Positions 8,478 to 17,645 of a stretch of 64,000 nt of DNA are shown here, one piece after another (position 1 is the stretch's first letter; each line of letters opens with the position of its first letter). The notes below the pieces were generated by a model. The model was not told where the DNA came from. It ran no database searches and was given only the letters and a program-made list of their open reading frames with translations. A program made the translations under genes and the position numbers. The stretch comes from Marinospirillum sp031581385 (GTDB lineage Bacteria; Pseudomonadota; Gammaproteobacteria; Pseudomonadales; Halomonadaceae), in contig NZ_CP085242.1 in NCBI RefSeq assembly GCF_044810985.1, positions 1,178,001 to 1,242,000 on the forward strand. Reading direction: 5' to 3'.

Positions 8478-10172
8478 TTACTGACGGGGTATCTGCTCAG
8501 GATCATCGGGTGGAATATCCAGAATTCGCAGGGCATGTCCAACCACGCGACTGAAGACTGGCGCGGCCACTTCTCCCCCGAAATACTCCTGGCCCTTGGG
8601 GCTGTCCAGCATCACCACGGCAACCAGACGGGGATCGCTGGCCGGGGCAATCCCGGCAAAAGTCGCCAGATAATTACCGGAACGATAACCTTCGGTACCC
8701 AGTTTGTGTACCGTACCGGTTTTACCCGCAATACGATATCCGGGTATGGCGGCTCGGGTTCCGGTACCACCGGGCTGGGTTGCCCGCTCCATCATTTTCA
8801 GTACCTGACTGGTGACCTCTGCATCAAACACCGGGGTTGAACTGGTTTCCTTCACCTTCAGAAGAGACAGGGGGTGCAGGCGTCCCTGGTCAGCCAGTGC
8901 CATATACGCCTGCGCCAACTGCCCCAGAGTCACTGACAGCCCATAACCATAAGAGAGGGTGGCACGCTTGATACGGCTGATATCAGAATCTCCCGGCAAA
9001 ACACCGGAGGCTTCTCCAGGAAACCCGGTTCCCGTGGCGCGTCCAAAGCCCAGCTCATTATAATAGTTCACCAGCAGGTCATCAGGGAGTTCCAGAATCA
9101 TCCTGGAGACACCAATATTACTGGAATGCGTGAGGATACCGGCCAGTGTCAATTCACCATAATCCCGAAAGTCGCGAATGGTCTGACCGGCCAGGCGTAT
9201 AACACCTGGTGAGGTATTGATGGTGTCGTCTGCGGTAAAAACACCCGACTGCAAAGCAACCGCAATACTGAAGGGTTTGATCACCGAGCCGGGTTCCATC
9301 AAGTCCACCAGGGCCCGGTTGCGCATCCCGGATGCATTCATCTTGACCCGGTTATTGGGGTTATAGGAAGGTTGGTTGACCAGGGCCAAAACCTCACCAC
9401 TACGGGCATCAAGCAATATCAGGCTGCCGGAAACTGCATTATGCTGTTCAACGGCCGCTTTAAGTTCACGATAAGCCAGATACTGCAAACGCAAATCCAG
9501 ACTCAGGGTCAAATCCTGCCCTGGCCGGGGTTGTTGCAAGGTGGCCAGGTTACGCACCGTGCGACCCCGTAAGTCTTTAAGCACCCGCTTGCGCCCGGGC
9601 TCTGCTTCCAGCCAGTGATTCCAGGCCAGCTCCAGCCCTTCCTGCCCCTGCTCATCAATATTGGTAAAGCCCACCAGGTGCGCAGCTATCTCCCCGCTGG
9701 GGTAGTAACGTTTGTATTCATCCCGGGCATAGACACCCGGCAACTGCAGGGCCAATACTTCTTCCGCCAGATCCGGTGTGACCTGACGGCGCAGATACAT
9801 GAATTCATGTTCAGAGAAACGCTGCAGACGACGAGCCAGCCATTGCGGGGTTTCACCAACCTGCTCGGCGAGACGGCGCACGGCCTCGGCATTATCCGGA
9901 AACTGCTGGGGGTTAATCCACAGGGTGGCAACTGGTGAGCTAACGGCCAGGGGCTCGCCGTGGCGATCCGTGATCATGCCCCGGTAGGCCGGAATGGGCT
10001 CAACACGCAAAGTGCGGGCATCACCCTGATGCTTGAGAAACTCACTTTCAAACAGGTGCAGCTGTATCAGGCGTCCGGTCACCACCAGCAACAGGATCAC
10101 CAGAACCAACCAGACAAACCTGATTCGCCAGATGGAGGCGACACGGGGAGAAGAACGGGCCGCCTTGTTCAC
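8478..10172 (-). CDS. ftsI: Septal peptidoglycan transpeptidase FtsI (PBP3)
   Basis: This class B penicillin-binding protein cross-links septal peptidoglycan. It has 564 aa, with one N-terminal membrane anchor at about 19-38, a dimerisation domain and a transpeptidase domain. All three active-site motifs are intact: SVIK (Ser296, Lys299), SSN (350-352) and KTG (484-486). The start is GTG, overlapping the ftsL end by 4 bp. The partner FtsL is upstream and FtsW is in the same cluster. Confidence 0.96.
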   Translation of the reverse strand: MNKAARSSPRVASIWRIRFVWLVLVILLLVVTGRLIQLHLFESEFLKHQGDARTLRVEPIPAYRGMITDRHGEPLAVSSPVATLWINPQQFPDNAEAVRRLAEQVGETPQWLARRLQRFSEHEFMYLRRQVTPDLAEEVLALQLPGVYARDEYKRYYPSGEIAAHLVGFTNIDEQGQEGLELAWNHWLEAEPGRKRVLKDLRGRTVRNLATLQQPRPGQDLTLSLDLRLQYLAYRELKAAVEQHNAVSGSLILLDARSGEVLALVNQPSYNPNNRVKMNASGMRNRALVDLMEPGSVIKPFSIAVALQSGVFTADDTINTSPGVIRLAGQTIRDFRDYGELTLAGILTHSSNIGVSRMILELPDDLLVNYYNELGFGRATGTGFPGEASGVLPGDSDISRIKRATLSYGYGLSVTLGQLAQAYMALADQGRLHPLSLLKVKETSSTPVFDAEVTSQVLKMMERATQPGGTGTRAAIPGYRIAGKTGTVHKLGTEGYRSGNYLATFAGIAPASDPRLVAVVMLDSPKGQEYFGGEVAAPVFSRVVGHALRILDIPPDDPEQIPRQ

Positions 10173-10471
10173 TGGATAACCTTAATCTTCAGGTCGGGAG
10201 CTTCAGGAAGGTGCAGGTCAAAACGCTCTGCAGCCAACTGCTCAAGCCGTACCGGGGTAACCAGTACGCTTTCCTCCAGCAGCAGACGTCCCCATTCAAC
10301 CTGCAGGGCATCCCGCTCACCTTCGAGTGTCTGCAGCCTGACCTGATGGGAGCGGGCCTGATGGGTCACCTGAACCAATAGGTGGGCACTCAGCAGAAGT
10401 AAAAATGCCGCCAGAATCAACATCCAGACAGACCAGTTCCAACGCGGCAGACTCAACTTCAGCCTGAACAT
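10169..10471 (-). CDS. ftsL: Cell division protein FtsL
   Basis: This small bitopic divisome protein of 100 aa has a short basic N-terminus, one transmembrane helix (about residues 15-37) and a periplasmic coiled coil rich in Leu, Glu and Arg. It bridges FtsB and FtsI activation. I chose ATG at 10471, two bases after the rsmH stop codon. A longer reading would add 15 residues lying inside rsmH and is not family-like. The sequence is poorly conserved, so the call rests on topology and position between rsmH and ftsI. Confidence 0.9.
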   Translation of the reverse strand: MFRLKLSLPRWNWSVWMLILAAFLLLLSAHLLVQVTHQARSHQVRLQTLEGERDALQVEWGRLLLEESVLVTPVRLEQLAAERFDLHLPEAPDLKIKVIQ

Positions 10472-10472
10472 T

Positions 10473-11453
10473 TCAACCTGCCTCCGGCAACTTCTCGGCA
10501 ACCCGCATGACCGCACTGCGTGAACGCGGGTTCAGCGACACTTCTTCACGGCTGGCTTTCACCGCTTTGCCAAGCAGTTTCAAACGCCGCTTCAATTCAT
10601 CATCACGAAAAGGCACACCGGGAGGCAGGTGGGAATCCCCCTTGGCGGCGTCACGCATAAAACGCTTGACCATGCGATCTTCCAGGGAGTGAAAACTGAT
10701 CACCACCAGACGCCCACCTGGGGCCAGCAAATCCAGTGCCTGATCCAGGAGTCGGCGCAAATCCTCCAATTCCTGATTGATATGAATGCGAATCCCCTGA
10801 AAGGCGCGAGTGGCCGGGTGCTTGTGTTTTTCCCAACTGGGATTGGCCGCTTTGACAATTTCGGCCAACTGGTGAGTGCGGGTGATAGGCTCTTCTTGGC
10901 GTGCCTTAACCAGTGCTCGGGCCATTCGCCGGGCATGGCGTTCTTCCCCATAATGAAAAAGCACATCACTGATTTCGGCTTCGCTGGCTGTCGCCAGCCA
11001 ATCCGCTGCACTGGGGCCGCTCAAAGTGTTCATGCGCATATCCAGCGGGCCATCCTGCATAAAGCTGAACCCGCGTTCCGGGTCATCCAACTGCGGTGAG
11101 GAGACGCCAAGATCCAGCAAAATGCCCTGAACACCGGTAGTGATTCCAGCTTCCTGCAAGCAGCTAGGCAGATCGGCAAAGGAGGCATGATGAATGGAAA
11201 AACGCGCATCTTCAGCGGCCAATTTCTCACCGGCAGCAAGGGCACGAGGGTCTTTGTCAATGCCCAGCAAGCGCCCGGCATTACTGAGTTGGCTCAGGAG
11301 CAAGCGACTGTGACCACCGCGCCCGAAGGTACCATCGACATAAGTTCCCTCAGCGGATGGACACCAGGCTGCAACCGCCTCCTTGAGTAAAACGGTAAGA
11401 TGCTGATCGGCAACAGCAGAGGCTTCTAGTCTTGGAGCGGGTTCTGTGGACAT
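10473..11453 (-). CDS. rsmH: 16S rRNA (cytosine(1402)-N4)-methyltransferase RsmH
   Basis: RsmH (MraW) methylates C1402 in the ribosomal P site. The SAM-binding region GTFGRGGHSRLLL and the ILLDLGVSSPQLD motif are clear, and the C-terminus has the VISFHSLEDRMVKRF segment. I chose ATG at 11453 (326 aa) because the in-frame extension to 11552 would run into the RNase P RNA. It is the first gene of the dcw cluster here; mraZ, which usually precedes it, is absent. Confidence 0.95.
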   Translation of the reverse strand: MSTEPAPRLEASAVADQHLTVLLKEAVAAWCPSAEGTYVDGTFGRGGHSRLLLSQLSNAGRLLGIDKDPRALAAGEKLAAEDARFSIHHASFADLPSCLQEAGITTGVQGILLDLGVSSPQLDDPERGFSFMQDGPLDMRMNTLSGPSAADWLATASEAEISDVLFHYGEERHARRMARALVKARQEEPITRTHQLAEIVKAANPSWEKHKHPATRAFQGIRIHINQELEDLRRLLDQALDLLAPGGRLVVISFHSLEDRMVKRFMRDAAKGDSHLPPGVPFRDDELKRRLKLLGKAVKASREEVSLNPRSRSAVMRVAEKLPEAG

Positions 11454-11474
11454 AGTCAACTCAGAATAAAAATG

Positions 11475-11845
11475 GGTGCGGAAGCCGGCCTGTAAGCCGG
11501 GTTCTGTCGAGGACAGCCATTCCTCTAGGCACTGGATCGCTCCAGTGCTCAAGCAACCTACCCGAACCCAGCGCGGGCCACGCCTTTAGGGTTCCTATTT
11601 GGTCTTGCTCCGGGTGGGGTTTACCTTGCCACGGCGTGTTACCACCCGTGCGGTGCGCTCTTACCGCACCTTTTCACCCTTACCTGTGCACTTTTTCCGA
11701 AGAAAAAGGCCATCGGCGGTAGTTTTCTGCGGCACTTTCCGTAGGCTTGCGCCTCCCAGGCGTTACCTGGCACCCTGCCCTGTGGAGCCCGGACTTTCCT
11801 CCCCCACTGCAAAGCAGTGGCAGCGACTGTCCGGCCGACTTCCGC
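11475..11845 (-). ncRNA. rnpB: RNase P RNA (type A)
   Basis: This is the catalytic RNA of RNase P, which matures tRNA 5' ends. On the minus strand I see the 5' P1 strand GGAAGTCGGCC, the conserved GGGGGAGGAAAGTCCGGGCTCC segment in two overlapping pieces, the ACGGAAAGTGCCGCAG region, and a GACAGAACCCGGCTTA tail followed by the P1 partner GGCCGGCTTCC. The length of about 370 nt matches type A RNAs. It lies between rsmI and rsmH. Ends are accurate to a few bases; a short T-run (CATTTTTATT) follows the 3' end. Confidence 0.95.
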
Positions 11846-11851
11846 TGCGAA

Positions 11852-11880
11852 AGGATATAGACAAACCTGATCCGGCTCAA
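11852..11880 (-). promoter_or_regulatory. Probable sigma-70 promoter of rnpB
   Basis: TTGAGC and TATCCT are separated by 17 bp on the minus strand, and the -10 box ends 6 bp before the predicted RNA 5' end. The -35 box overlaps the last codons of rsmI. Confidence 0.6.
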
Positions 11881-12794
11881 GCTTTGCTTGTCGGGCCGGA
11901 TTCCAGCATCCAGTTATACAGAGGCTTTTTCTTGATGCCGGTCATTTTAGCCACCAGCGCACAGGCCTGAGAAGGTGGCAAATGCTCCTGCAGCTCAGTC
12001 AACCAGCGACAGGCTTCAGCCCAGGCAGCCGTTTCCTCTTCACCCTGATAACCCGCCACCATGATCACAAACTCACCTTTTTGTTGGTTTGCATCCTGTT
12101 CCACTGCCGCAAGAATCTCTCCCAGCGAGGCCTGAATAAAGGTTTCAAAGCGCTTGGTGATTTCCCGGCCCAGACAGGCCTGACGCTCACTGCCCAGGAC
12201 AGCATTCAGTGCCTGCAAAGAGGCCAGAATCCGGTGCGGTGATTCGTAGAAAACCAGACTGCCCAACTGATGGCGCAGTTTTTCCAGCTGCTCAATCCGG
12301 GCCTGAGCTTTGGCCGGTAAAAAACCGGCAAAATAAAAACGATCCGTAGGTAACCCCGCAACACTCAAAGCCGCAATCACTGCACTGACACCCGGAATAG
12401 GTACAACCGGAAAGCCCGCCTTTCTGACCTCACACACCAGGCTGTAACCGGGATCAGAAATCAGTGGCGTACCGGCATCCGAGACCAGGGCAACGCTTTG
12501 CCCCTTTTGCAGAAGCTCGACCAGTTGCTGACTTCGGGCCCGTTCATTATGATCATGCAGGGAGATCAACTGATTTTTTATGCCCAGACTTTGCAATAAT
12601 TTTTGCGTGTGACGGGTATCTTCTGCAGCAATCCAGTCCGCTTGCTGTAAAATACGCTGCGCCCTGGGCGTAATATCCTCAAGATTGCCGATGGGGGTGG
12701 CAACAACATACAAGCAGGCCAGTTTTTTGGTATGCTCACCAGAAGTGATGTCCAGTGGGGCAGCCTGGTCAGGCAAATAAGTATTCTGGGTCAT
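11877..12794 (-). CDS. rsmI: 16S rRNA (cytidine(1402)-2'-O)-methyltransferase RsmI
   Basis: RsmI acts on the same nucleotide as RsmH. The tetrapyrrole-methylase fold is shown by LYVVATPIGNLEDITPRA, AAEDTRHTQKLL and VSDAGTPLISDPG. I chose ATG at 12794 (305 aa); a longer in-frame reading to 12857 would cross the start region of the divergent lpoA. The rsmI-lpoA-yraN-diaA neighbourhood matches Escherichia and Pseudomonas. Confidence 0.95.
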   Translation of the reverse strand: MTQNTYLPDQAAPLDITSGEHTKKLACLYVVATPIGNLEDITPRAQRILQQADWIAAEDTRHTQKLLQSLGIKNQLISLHDHNERARSQQLVELLQKGQSVALVSDAGTPLISDPGYSLVCEVRKAGFPVVPIPGVSAVIAALSVAGLPTDRFYFAGFLPAKAQARIEQLEKLRHQLGSLVFYESPHRILASLQALNAVLGSERQACLGREITKRFETFIQASLGEILAAVEQDANQQKGEFVIMVAGYQGEEETAAWAEACRWLTELQEHLPPSQACALVAKMTGIKKKPLYNWMLESGPTSKA

Positions 12795-12846
12795 TTTAGC
12801 CTTTTCCAAAACAATGACCCTATCACTCAACGAAGGATCATCCAGG

Positions 12847-14685
12847 GTGTTAAACAAACTATCAGCTCATCGTCTGGTGCTATTGCTACTGATACTGGCG
12901 CTGGTTACAGGCTGCGCAAGCACTCCTCAGCCTGATGCCGATCCAGACACCGATTCCAGAACAGCTCATCAGGATCCGGCTACTGAAACCCAGCTCCTCA
13001 GGCTGGAAGCTGCACAAATTCTAGCACAGGAAGGCAGCTACCAGCAGAGTCTGGATCTGGTTACAGGCATCAACCCGCTTTTGCTGCCCGAGAAAGATCT
13101 CTGGCGCCTGTTGGTGTTGGCTGCTGAAACCGCCCTGACCCTGGAAGAGGGGCATCTGGCCTTGCAGCAGATCAGCCGCATCAGCCAGCTCCTTTCCCAG
13201 GTGACACTTGAACAGCAGTACCGGATCGCGGGCTATCGTGCCGATGGCTTTGCGTTGACCGGTCATTATGCAGCAGCCATTCAGCAAAGTTACAGCCAGA
13301 CCCTGATTGCCCCTGATATTGAGCGACAGGAAGCGGCCCGGGAGAAACTCTGGCAGCACCTGAGCCAGCTCAGTGGCGAACAGCTGCAGGATTTGCGGGA
13401 TCGCGAACGTCAGGCGGTGCTGGAAGGCTGGATTGAACTGGCTTTGGTACGTCAGCAGGCCGTTGAAAACTTTGAATCCTTCCAACAGCTGATGGATCAA
13501 TGGCAGAAAAAATGGTCGCGACATCCTGCTGCAGAAAACCTGCCGGAAGATCTGCAAAAACTGGCCGAATTGAGCCGCACCCAGATACTTCACCTGGGGG
13601 TTTTCCTACCCGCCAGTGGAGCTCTGTCTGAAGCCGCCCAGGCCATCAAGAATGCCCTGATTGCCCGCCACCTGTATGCCGGGCAACAAGAACAGCATCA
13701 ACCCAAAATCAGCTTCTATGACACCCAGTCCGCCAGCCTTGATGAGCTTTACCAGCAGGCCCGGGAGGACCAGGTCGAAGTGGTCATCGGGCCTCTGGCC
13801 AAATCACGGGTTGATCTGCTGGAGAGGCGCAAAAAACTGCCCCTGCCCACCCTGGCCCTGAACTACGGGAATGATGAAGACTTCCCCAACAGAGACCTCT
13901 TTCAGTTCGGTCTTTCCGCTGAAAATGAAGCCGAACAGGTCGCCCAGAAAGCCTGGCAAAAAGGCTTCCGACGTGCCCTTAGTCTGACTCCTGAAGGTAG
14001 TTGGGGTACCCGTGTCGAAGCCAGCTTCATTGCGGCCTGGAAAGAGCTGGGTGGCGAAATCACCCACAGCCGCCAGTTTGGTGAATCTCGCAGCCTGGAT
14101 GCTGCCTTACGCCAACTCATGGAAGTTCAGCTCAGTCAGCAGCGCCATCAGCGTTTGACCCGCCTTCTCGGCCAACAACCGCATTTTGTCGCCAGACCAC
14201 GTGAAGACAGTGATTTTCTGTTCCTGCATGCCAATACTGCAGCGGCACGCCAGGTCAAACCCGCCCTGAGTTTTCTTCTGGCCTCCAAGCTGCCGGTTCT
14301 GGCCACCTCTTCAATCTACTCGGGCTCCCCCAACCCCACCCGGGACAGAGACATGAATGGCATTGCCTTTGCCGACATCACCTGGTACCTGAGCCCGGAA
14401 GGCCGCCTCCAGGAGCAGGTGCGCGCTGCCTGGCCTGCCAGCATGGATCGTTATGGGCGCCTCTATGCAATGGGGGTTGATGCCTACCTCCTGGCGCAGC
14501 GCCTGGAACTGATGGAAACTCTGCCGGAAATCCGGCTGGATGGCGCCACAGGACGACTCAGCCATGAGAACCGACGTGTTCACCGCGAACTGCAATGGGC
14601 CCAGTTCATTGGCGGCCTTCCACAACCCCTACCTGAGCAGGCATTTGAACAGCAGCAACTCATCGATCAAATTATTCTGGACTAG
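12847..14685 (+). CDS. lpoA: Penicillin-binding protein activator LpoA (lipoprotein)
   Basis: LpoA is an outer-membrane lipoprotein that activates PBP1A from the periplasm. The signal peptide ends in the lipobox LVTGC, followed by a TPR-like helical N-domain and a C-terminal periplasmic-binding-protein-like domain (from about residue 240, LGVFLPASGALSEAA). I prefer the GTG at 12847 (612 aa), which has AAGGA 9 nt upstream and gives a normal 25-residue signal. The ATG at 12814 adds 11 residues, lacks a ribosome-binding site and is the alternative. Confidence 0.9.
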   Translation: MLNKLSAHRLVLLLLILALVTGCASTPQPDADPDTDSRTAHQDPATETQLLRLEAAQILAQEGSYQQSLDLVTGINPLLLPEKDLWRLLVLAAETALTLEEGHLALQQISRISQLLSQVTLEQQYRIAGYRADGFALTGHYAAAIQQSYSQTLIAPDIERQEAAREKLWQHLSQLSGEQLQDLRDRERQAVLEGWIELALVRQQAVENFESFQQLMDQWQKKWSRHPAAENLPEDLQKLAELSRTQILHLGVFLPASGALSEAAQAIKNALIARHLYAGQQEQHQPKISFYDTQSASLDELYQQAREDQVEVVIGPLAKSRVDLLERRKKLPLPTLALNYGNDEDFPNRDLFQFGLSAENEAEQVAQKAWQKGFRRALSLTPEGSWGTRVEASFIAAWKELGGEITHSRQFGESRSLDAALRQLMEVQLSQQRHQRLTRLLGQQPHFVARPREDSDFLFLHANTAAARQVKPALSFLLASKLPVLATSSIYSGSPNPTRDRDMNGIAFADITWYLSPEGRLQEQVRAAWPASMDRYGRLYAMGVDAYLLAQRLELMETLPEIRLDGATGRLSHENRRVHRELQWAQFIGGLPQPLPEQAFEQQQLIDQIILD

Positions 14686-14691
14686 CTCTCC

Positions 14692-15063
14692 ATGCCAGCC
14701 AAGCCACCCACCCAACGCCAGCTTCAGGGCAGAGCTGCGGAAAACGCAGCCTGCCAGTTTCTGACGGCCCAAGGCCTGCAGTTGCTGGAACAGAACTTCC
14801 TCTGCAAGCTGGGAGAAATTGACTTGATTCTGATGGATGGGCAAACTTTGGTTTTTGCCGAAGTGCGCTTTCGCAAAAACCCCAATTTTGGTGGTGCAGC
14901 GGCCAGCGTGACCCCCAGCAAACAACGCAAGCTGCAAAGAGCAGCCCAGGTCTACCTTCAGCGCTGCGGCCAAACCCCAGCCTGCAGATTTGATGTTCTG
15001 GCCATGACCCTGGATCGGAATTCACAGCTCATCTGTGAAAACTGGATCAAGAATGCTTTTTAA
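14692..15063 (+). CDS. yraN: YraN / UPF0102 family nuclease-like protein
   Basis: This 123-aa cytoplasmic protein of the UPF0102 family has a restriction-endonuclease-like fold. The core GEIDLILMDGQTLVFAEVR matches the D-x(n)-E-x-K-type nuclease core of the family, although Lys is replaced by Arg at the end of EVR, as I recall for many members. Its cellular function is not established. It starts 6 bp after lpoA and precedes diaA, as in Escherichia coli. Confidence 0.9.
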   Translation: MPAKPPTQRQLQGRAAENAACQFLTAQGLQLLEQNFLCKLGEIDLILMDGQTLVFAEVRFRKNPNFGGAAASVTPSKQRKLQRAAQVYLQRCGQTPACRFDVLAMTLDRNSQLICENWIKNAF

Positions 15064-15076
15064 CTAAGGTTTATTT

Positions 15077-15667
15077 ATGGATTTGAATGCAAGAATCACC
15101 CAGCACTTTCATGCCAGCATTGATACCAAGGCAGAAGCCAGTCAGTTGCTGCCCCCGCAAATTGCTTTTGCCAGCCAGATGATGGTGGAAACCCTGCTTA
15201 ATGAAGGCAAAATTCTGGCCTGTGGCAATGGTGGCTCAGCCGGGGATTCCCAGCACTTTTCATCCGAACTGCTGAACCGCTTTGAAAGAGAAAGACCCAG
15301 CCTGCCCGCCCTGGCTCTGACCACCGATACCTCGACCCTGACATCCATTGCCAATGATTACAGCTACAATGAGGTTTTTTCCAAGCAGATCAGGGCTCTG
15401 GGCCAGCCCGGCGACATCCTGTTGGCCATTTCCACCAGCGGCAATTCAGGCAATGTCATCCAGGCCATACAGGCAGCCCACGAAAGGGAAATGCGGGTCG
15501 TTGCCCTGACGGGCAAGGAAGGAGGCAACATGGCGGCGCTTTTGACACCGGACGACTGTGAAATCAGGGTGCCCAGCCAGGTCACAGCCAGAATCCAGGA
15601 AGTCCACCTGCTGGTGATTCACTGCCTCTGTGACCTGATTGATGAACAGCTGTTTGGGGGTGTTTGA
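15077..15667 (+). CDS. diaA: SIS-domain protein, DiaA / phosphoheptose isomerase family
   Basis: This 196-aa sugar-isomerase-fold protein has the GNGGSAGDSQHFSSEL motif and ISTSGNSGNV, the SIS phosphosugar-binding residues. In E. coli the gene at this position is DiaA, which binds DnaA and times replication initiation. In Pseudomonas annotations the same locus is called gmhA. Sequence alone does not separate the two roles; synteny after yraN favours DiaA. No dolP (yraP) follows, and sspB converges only 4 bp away. Confidence 0.82.
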   Translation: MDLNARITQHFHASIDTKAEASQLLPPQIAFASQMMVETLLNEGKILACGNGGSAGDSQHFSSELLNRFERERPSLPALALTTDTSTLTSIANDYSYNEVFSKQIRALGQPGDILLAISTSGNSGNVIQAIQAAHEREMRVVALTGKEGGNMAALLTPDDCEIRVPSQVTARIQEVHLLVIHCLCDLIDEQLFGGV

Positions 15668-15671
15668 AGCT

Positions 15672-16103
15672 TTACTTGACCACCTTGAGGTGTGAAGCCT
15701 GACGTGCTGGACGCTCAGGCTCCTGCAGTGAAGTATCCTGAACCCCCTCACTGGAGTCTGCTGCTCCATCACCGTCTTCGGTATTCACACCCGGCTCCTG
15801 CCCAAAGACCATGCCTGCGCCATTTTCGCGCGCATAAATGGCAACAACAGCGTCCATGGGTACAAAGATCTGCCGGGGTACGCCGCCAAAGCGAGCACTG
15901 AAGCTCAGCGCATCATTGCTGATCTGCAAACCACGGGTTGCAGTATCGGAAATATTAAGAACCAGCTGGCCGTCCTGCACCTGTTCTCTGGGAACTTCGA
16001 CACCGGGCAGGTCAGCAGCAATGATGACGTGGGGCGTCAATTGATTATCCAACAACCATTCATAGAGACCCCGAAATAAATAAGGCCGACTGGAAGTAGT
16101 CAT
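15672..16103 (-). CDS. sspB: ClpXP protease specificity-enhancing factor SspB
   Basis: SspB delivers ssrA-tagged stalled-ribosome products to ClpXP. The first 110 residues form the conserved substrate-binding domain, beginning RPYLFRGLYEWLLDN. An acidic, flexible linker follows, and the C-terminus SHLKVVK is the ClpX-binding XB motif. The 143-aa length is usual. It lies 15 bp after sspA and is presumably cotranscribed. Confidence 0.95.
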   Translation of the reverse strand: MTTSSRPYLFRGLYEWLLDNQLTPHVIIAADLPGVEVPREQVQDGQLVLNISDTATRGLQISNDALSFSARFGGVPRQIFVPMDAVVAIYARENGAGMVFGQEPGVNTEDGDGAADSSEGVQDTSLQEPERPARQASHLKVVK

Positions 16104-16118
16104 AGACTTACCTTTTAA

Positions 16119-16742
16119 TTAACGCATTTCTCGTTCTGCTTCGGAAAGACTGGCAATAAAACCATCACGGTGAAAGGATCTGTCCATATAATCCAAAAGA
16201 GGTTTAACCTGCTTCTCCGGCAACTCGATACCAAAGTGGGGCAAACGCCAGAGTATGGGCAGAACACAACAGTCCACCAGGCTGAACTCATCGCTCATGA
16301 AAAATGGACGGTCCGTGAAGATCGGAGAAACGCCAATAATACTTTCACGCAATTCCTTGCGCGCCTTGTCCGCTTTCTTGCCTTCCTCAGCAACCAGGGT
16401 ATCCACCAGAGGACTCCACTCGCGCTCAATGCGGTGAACCCACAAACGGCTTAGCGCTCTGGCAACCGGATATACAGGCAACAGGGGCGGGTGTGGGAAA
16501 CGCTCATCCAGATATTCCATCATCACCTTGGACTCATACAACACCAGATCCCGATCCAGCAAGGTCGGAAGGCTGTTATAAGGGTTCAGGTCAGCCAGTT
16601 CTTCCGGCTTGTTGTTGGGGTTGATGTCCAGCAAATCAACAGTTACCCCCTTCTCGGCCAGAACAATACGCACACGGTGGCTGTAATGATCAGCTCCATC
16701 CGAGAAGTAAGTCATGGAAGAACGCTTGGTAACAACGCCCAT
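16119..16742 (-). CDS. sspA: Stringent starvation protein A SspA
   Basis: This RNA-polymerase-associated protein has a glutathione-S-transferase fold (207 aa) and is needed for acid tolerance and stationary-phase gene expression in E. coli. The thioredoxin-like N-domain (FSDGADHYSHRVRIVLAEKG) lacks a catalytic Cys, as is normal for SspA. The NPYNSLPTLLDRDLVLYES segment is characteristic. A TATAGT -10-like hexamer lies about 45 bp upstream, but the -35 is unclear. The gene pairs with sspB. Confidence 0.95.
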   Translation of the reverse strand: MGVVTKRSSMTYFSDGADHYSHRVRIVLAEKGVTVDLLDINPNNKPEELADLNPYNSLPTLLDRDLVLYESKVMMEYLDERFPHPPLLPVYPVARALSRLWVHRIEREWSPLVDTLVAEEGKKADKARKELRESIIGVSPIFTDRPFFMSDEFSLVDCCVLPILWRLPHFGIELPEKQVKPLLDYMDRSFHRDGFIASLSEAEREMR

Positions 16743-16801
16743 TGATAATTCCTCACTCTACAAGTAGCCCATTACTATAACGCTTTAGGGCTTGAAATAG
16801 C

Positions 16802-16831
16802 AAAAAGCGCACGGTTCCCCGCGCGCTTTTT
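16802..16831 (-). terminator. Rho-independent terminator after petABC
   Basis: AAAAAGCGC and GCGCTTTTT form a perfect 9-bp stem around a 12-base loop, with T residues at both outer ends. It lies 47 bp beyond the petC stop and upstream of sspA, and could act in either direction. Confidence 0.7.
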
Positions 16832-16877
16832 GGCTTGGTTTTACTCAGTATACAGCATGAGTCGGTAAAGACTCGCT

Positions 16878-17645
16878 TTAGTGCTTGATATCACGCCAGT
16901 ATTCTTTCTTGAGCAGATAAGCAAAGATAAAGAACACAAAAATGAACAGCAGAACCTTGGGGGCCAGGCTGTTGCTTTGATATTTGCTGGGCTCACCCAC
17001 ATACACCATGAAGTTGGTCAGGTCATAAATGGCCTGATCGTATTCAGCGGGTGACAGGCTGCCTGAACTGACTTCACTGAAGCAGTCACGCGGATCGGTC
17101 ACAGTGCCCTTGAGAGGATCTTCAAGATTCTTCCCAACCTTGGCGGGATCACACACCAGCTCGTACTCACCCTGAAGGTCAGCAAGAACATGCGGCATAC
17201 CCACATCCGGGAAGGCAGTGTTGTTCACACCCCAGGGCTTGGATTCATCCAGATAGAAGCCGCGCAGGAAAGTATAAATATACTCCGGGCTCTTCAGGCG
17301 GCTCATCAGGCTCAAATCCGGTGGAGGTGTGCCAAACCAGGCCTCACCATCTTCTGCGGTCATGCCGTTCAACATCAGATCATTGTAGGCCAGTTGAGGA
17401 CTGAGAATCAGGTTCTCCTCAATGACCTCCTGGGGAATGCCCAGATCTTCAGCTGTACGGGCAAAACGCTGGTGCTCGGCTGTATGACAACCCATGCAGT
17501 AGTTGACGAACAGGCGTGCACCCTTGTGCAGGGATTCATAATCGTAGAGATCCGGTTCCATGGAATCCAGTTTTGCTGCTGGGCCCGCCGCCATGGTCAG
17601 AGCAGGCACCAGCGCTATCAATAATGCCAATAGTTGCTTTTTCAT
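16878..17645 (-). CDS. petC: Cytochrome c1, bc1 complex
   Basis: This haem-c subunit of the ubiquinol:cytochrome c oxidoreductase passes electrons from the Rieske centre to cytochrome c. From the ATG at 17645 it has a signal peptide ending near MAAGPA, the haem-binding CMGCH (Cys50, Cys53, His54), an axial-Met candidate in DVGMPHVL, and one C-terminal membrane anchor followed by a basic tail (255 aa). The start overlaps the petB stop by one base, so a longer reading that begins inside petB is rejected. Confidence 0.96.
   Translation of the reverse strand: MKKQLLALLIALVPALTMAAGPAAKLDSMEPDLYDYESLHKGARLFVNYCMGCHTAEHQRFARTAEDLGIPQEVIEENLILSPQLAYNDLMLNGMTAEDGEAWFGTPPPDLSLMSRLKSPEYIYTFLRGFYLDESKPWGVNNTAFPDVGMPHVLADLQGEYELVCDPAKVGKNLEDPLKGTVTDPRDCFSEVSSGSLSPAEYDQAIYDLTNFMVYVGEPSKYQSNSLAPKVLLFIFVFFIFAYLLKKEYWRDIKH

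Noticed and set aside
11454..11552. 33-codon N-terminal extension of rsmH
   Set aside because: It would be translated from RNase P RNA sequence and is not shared by the family.
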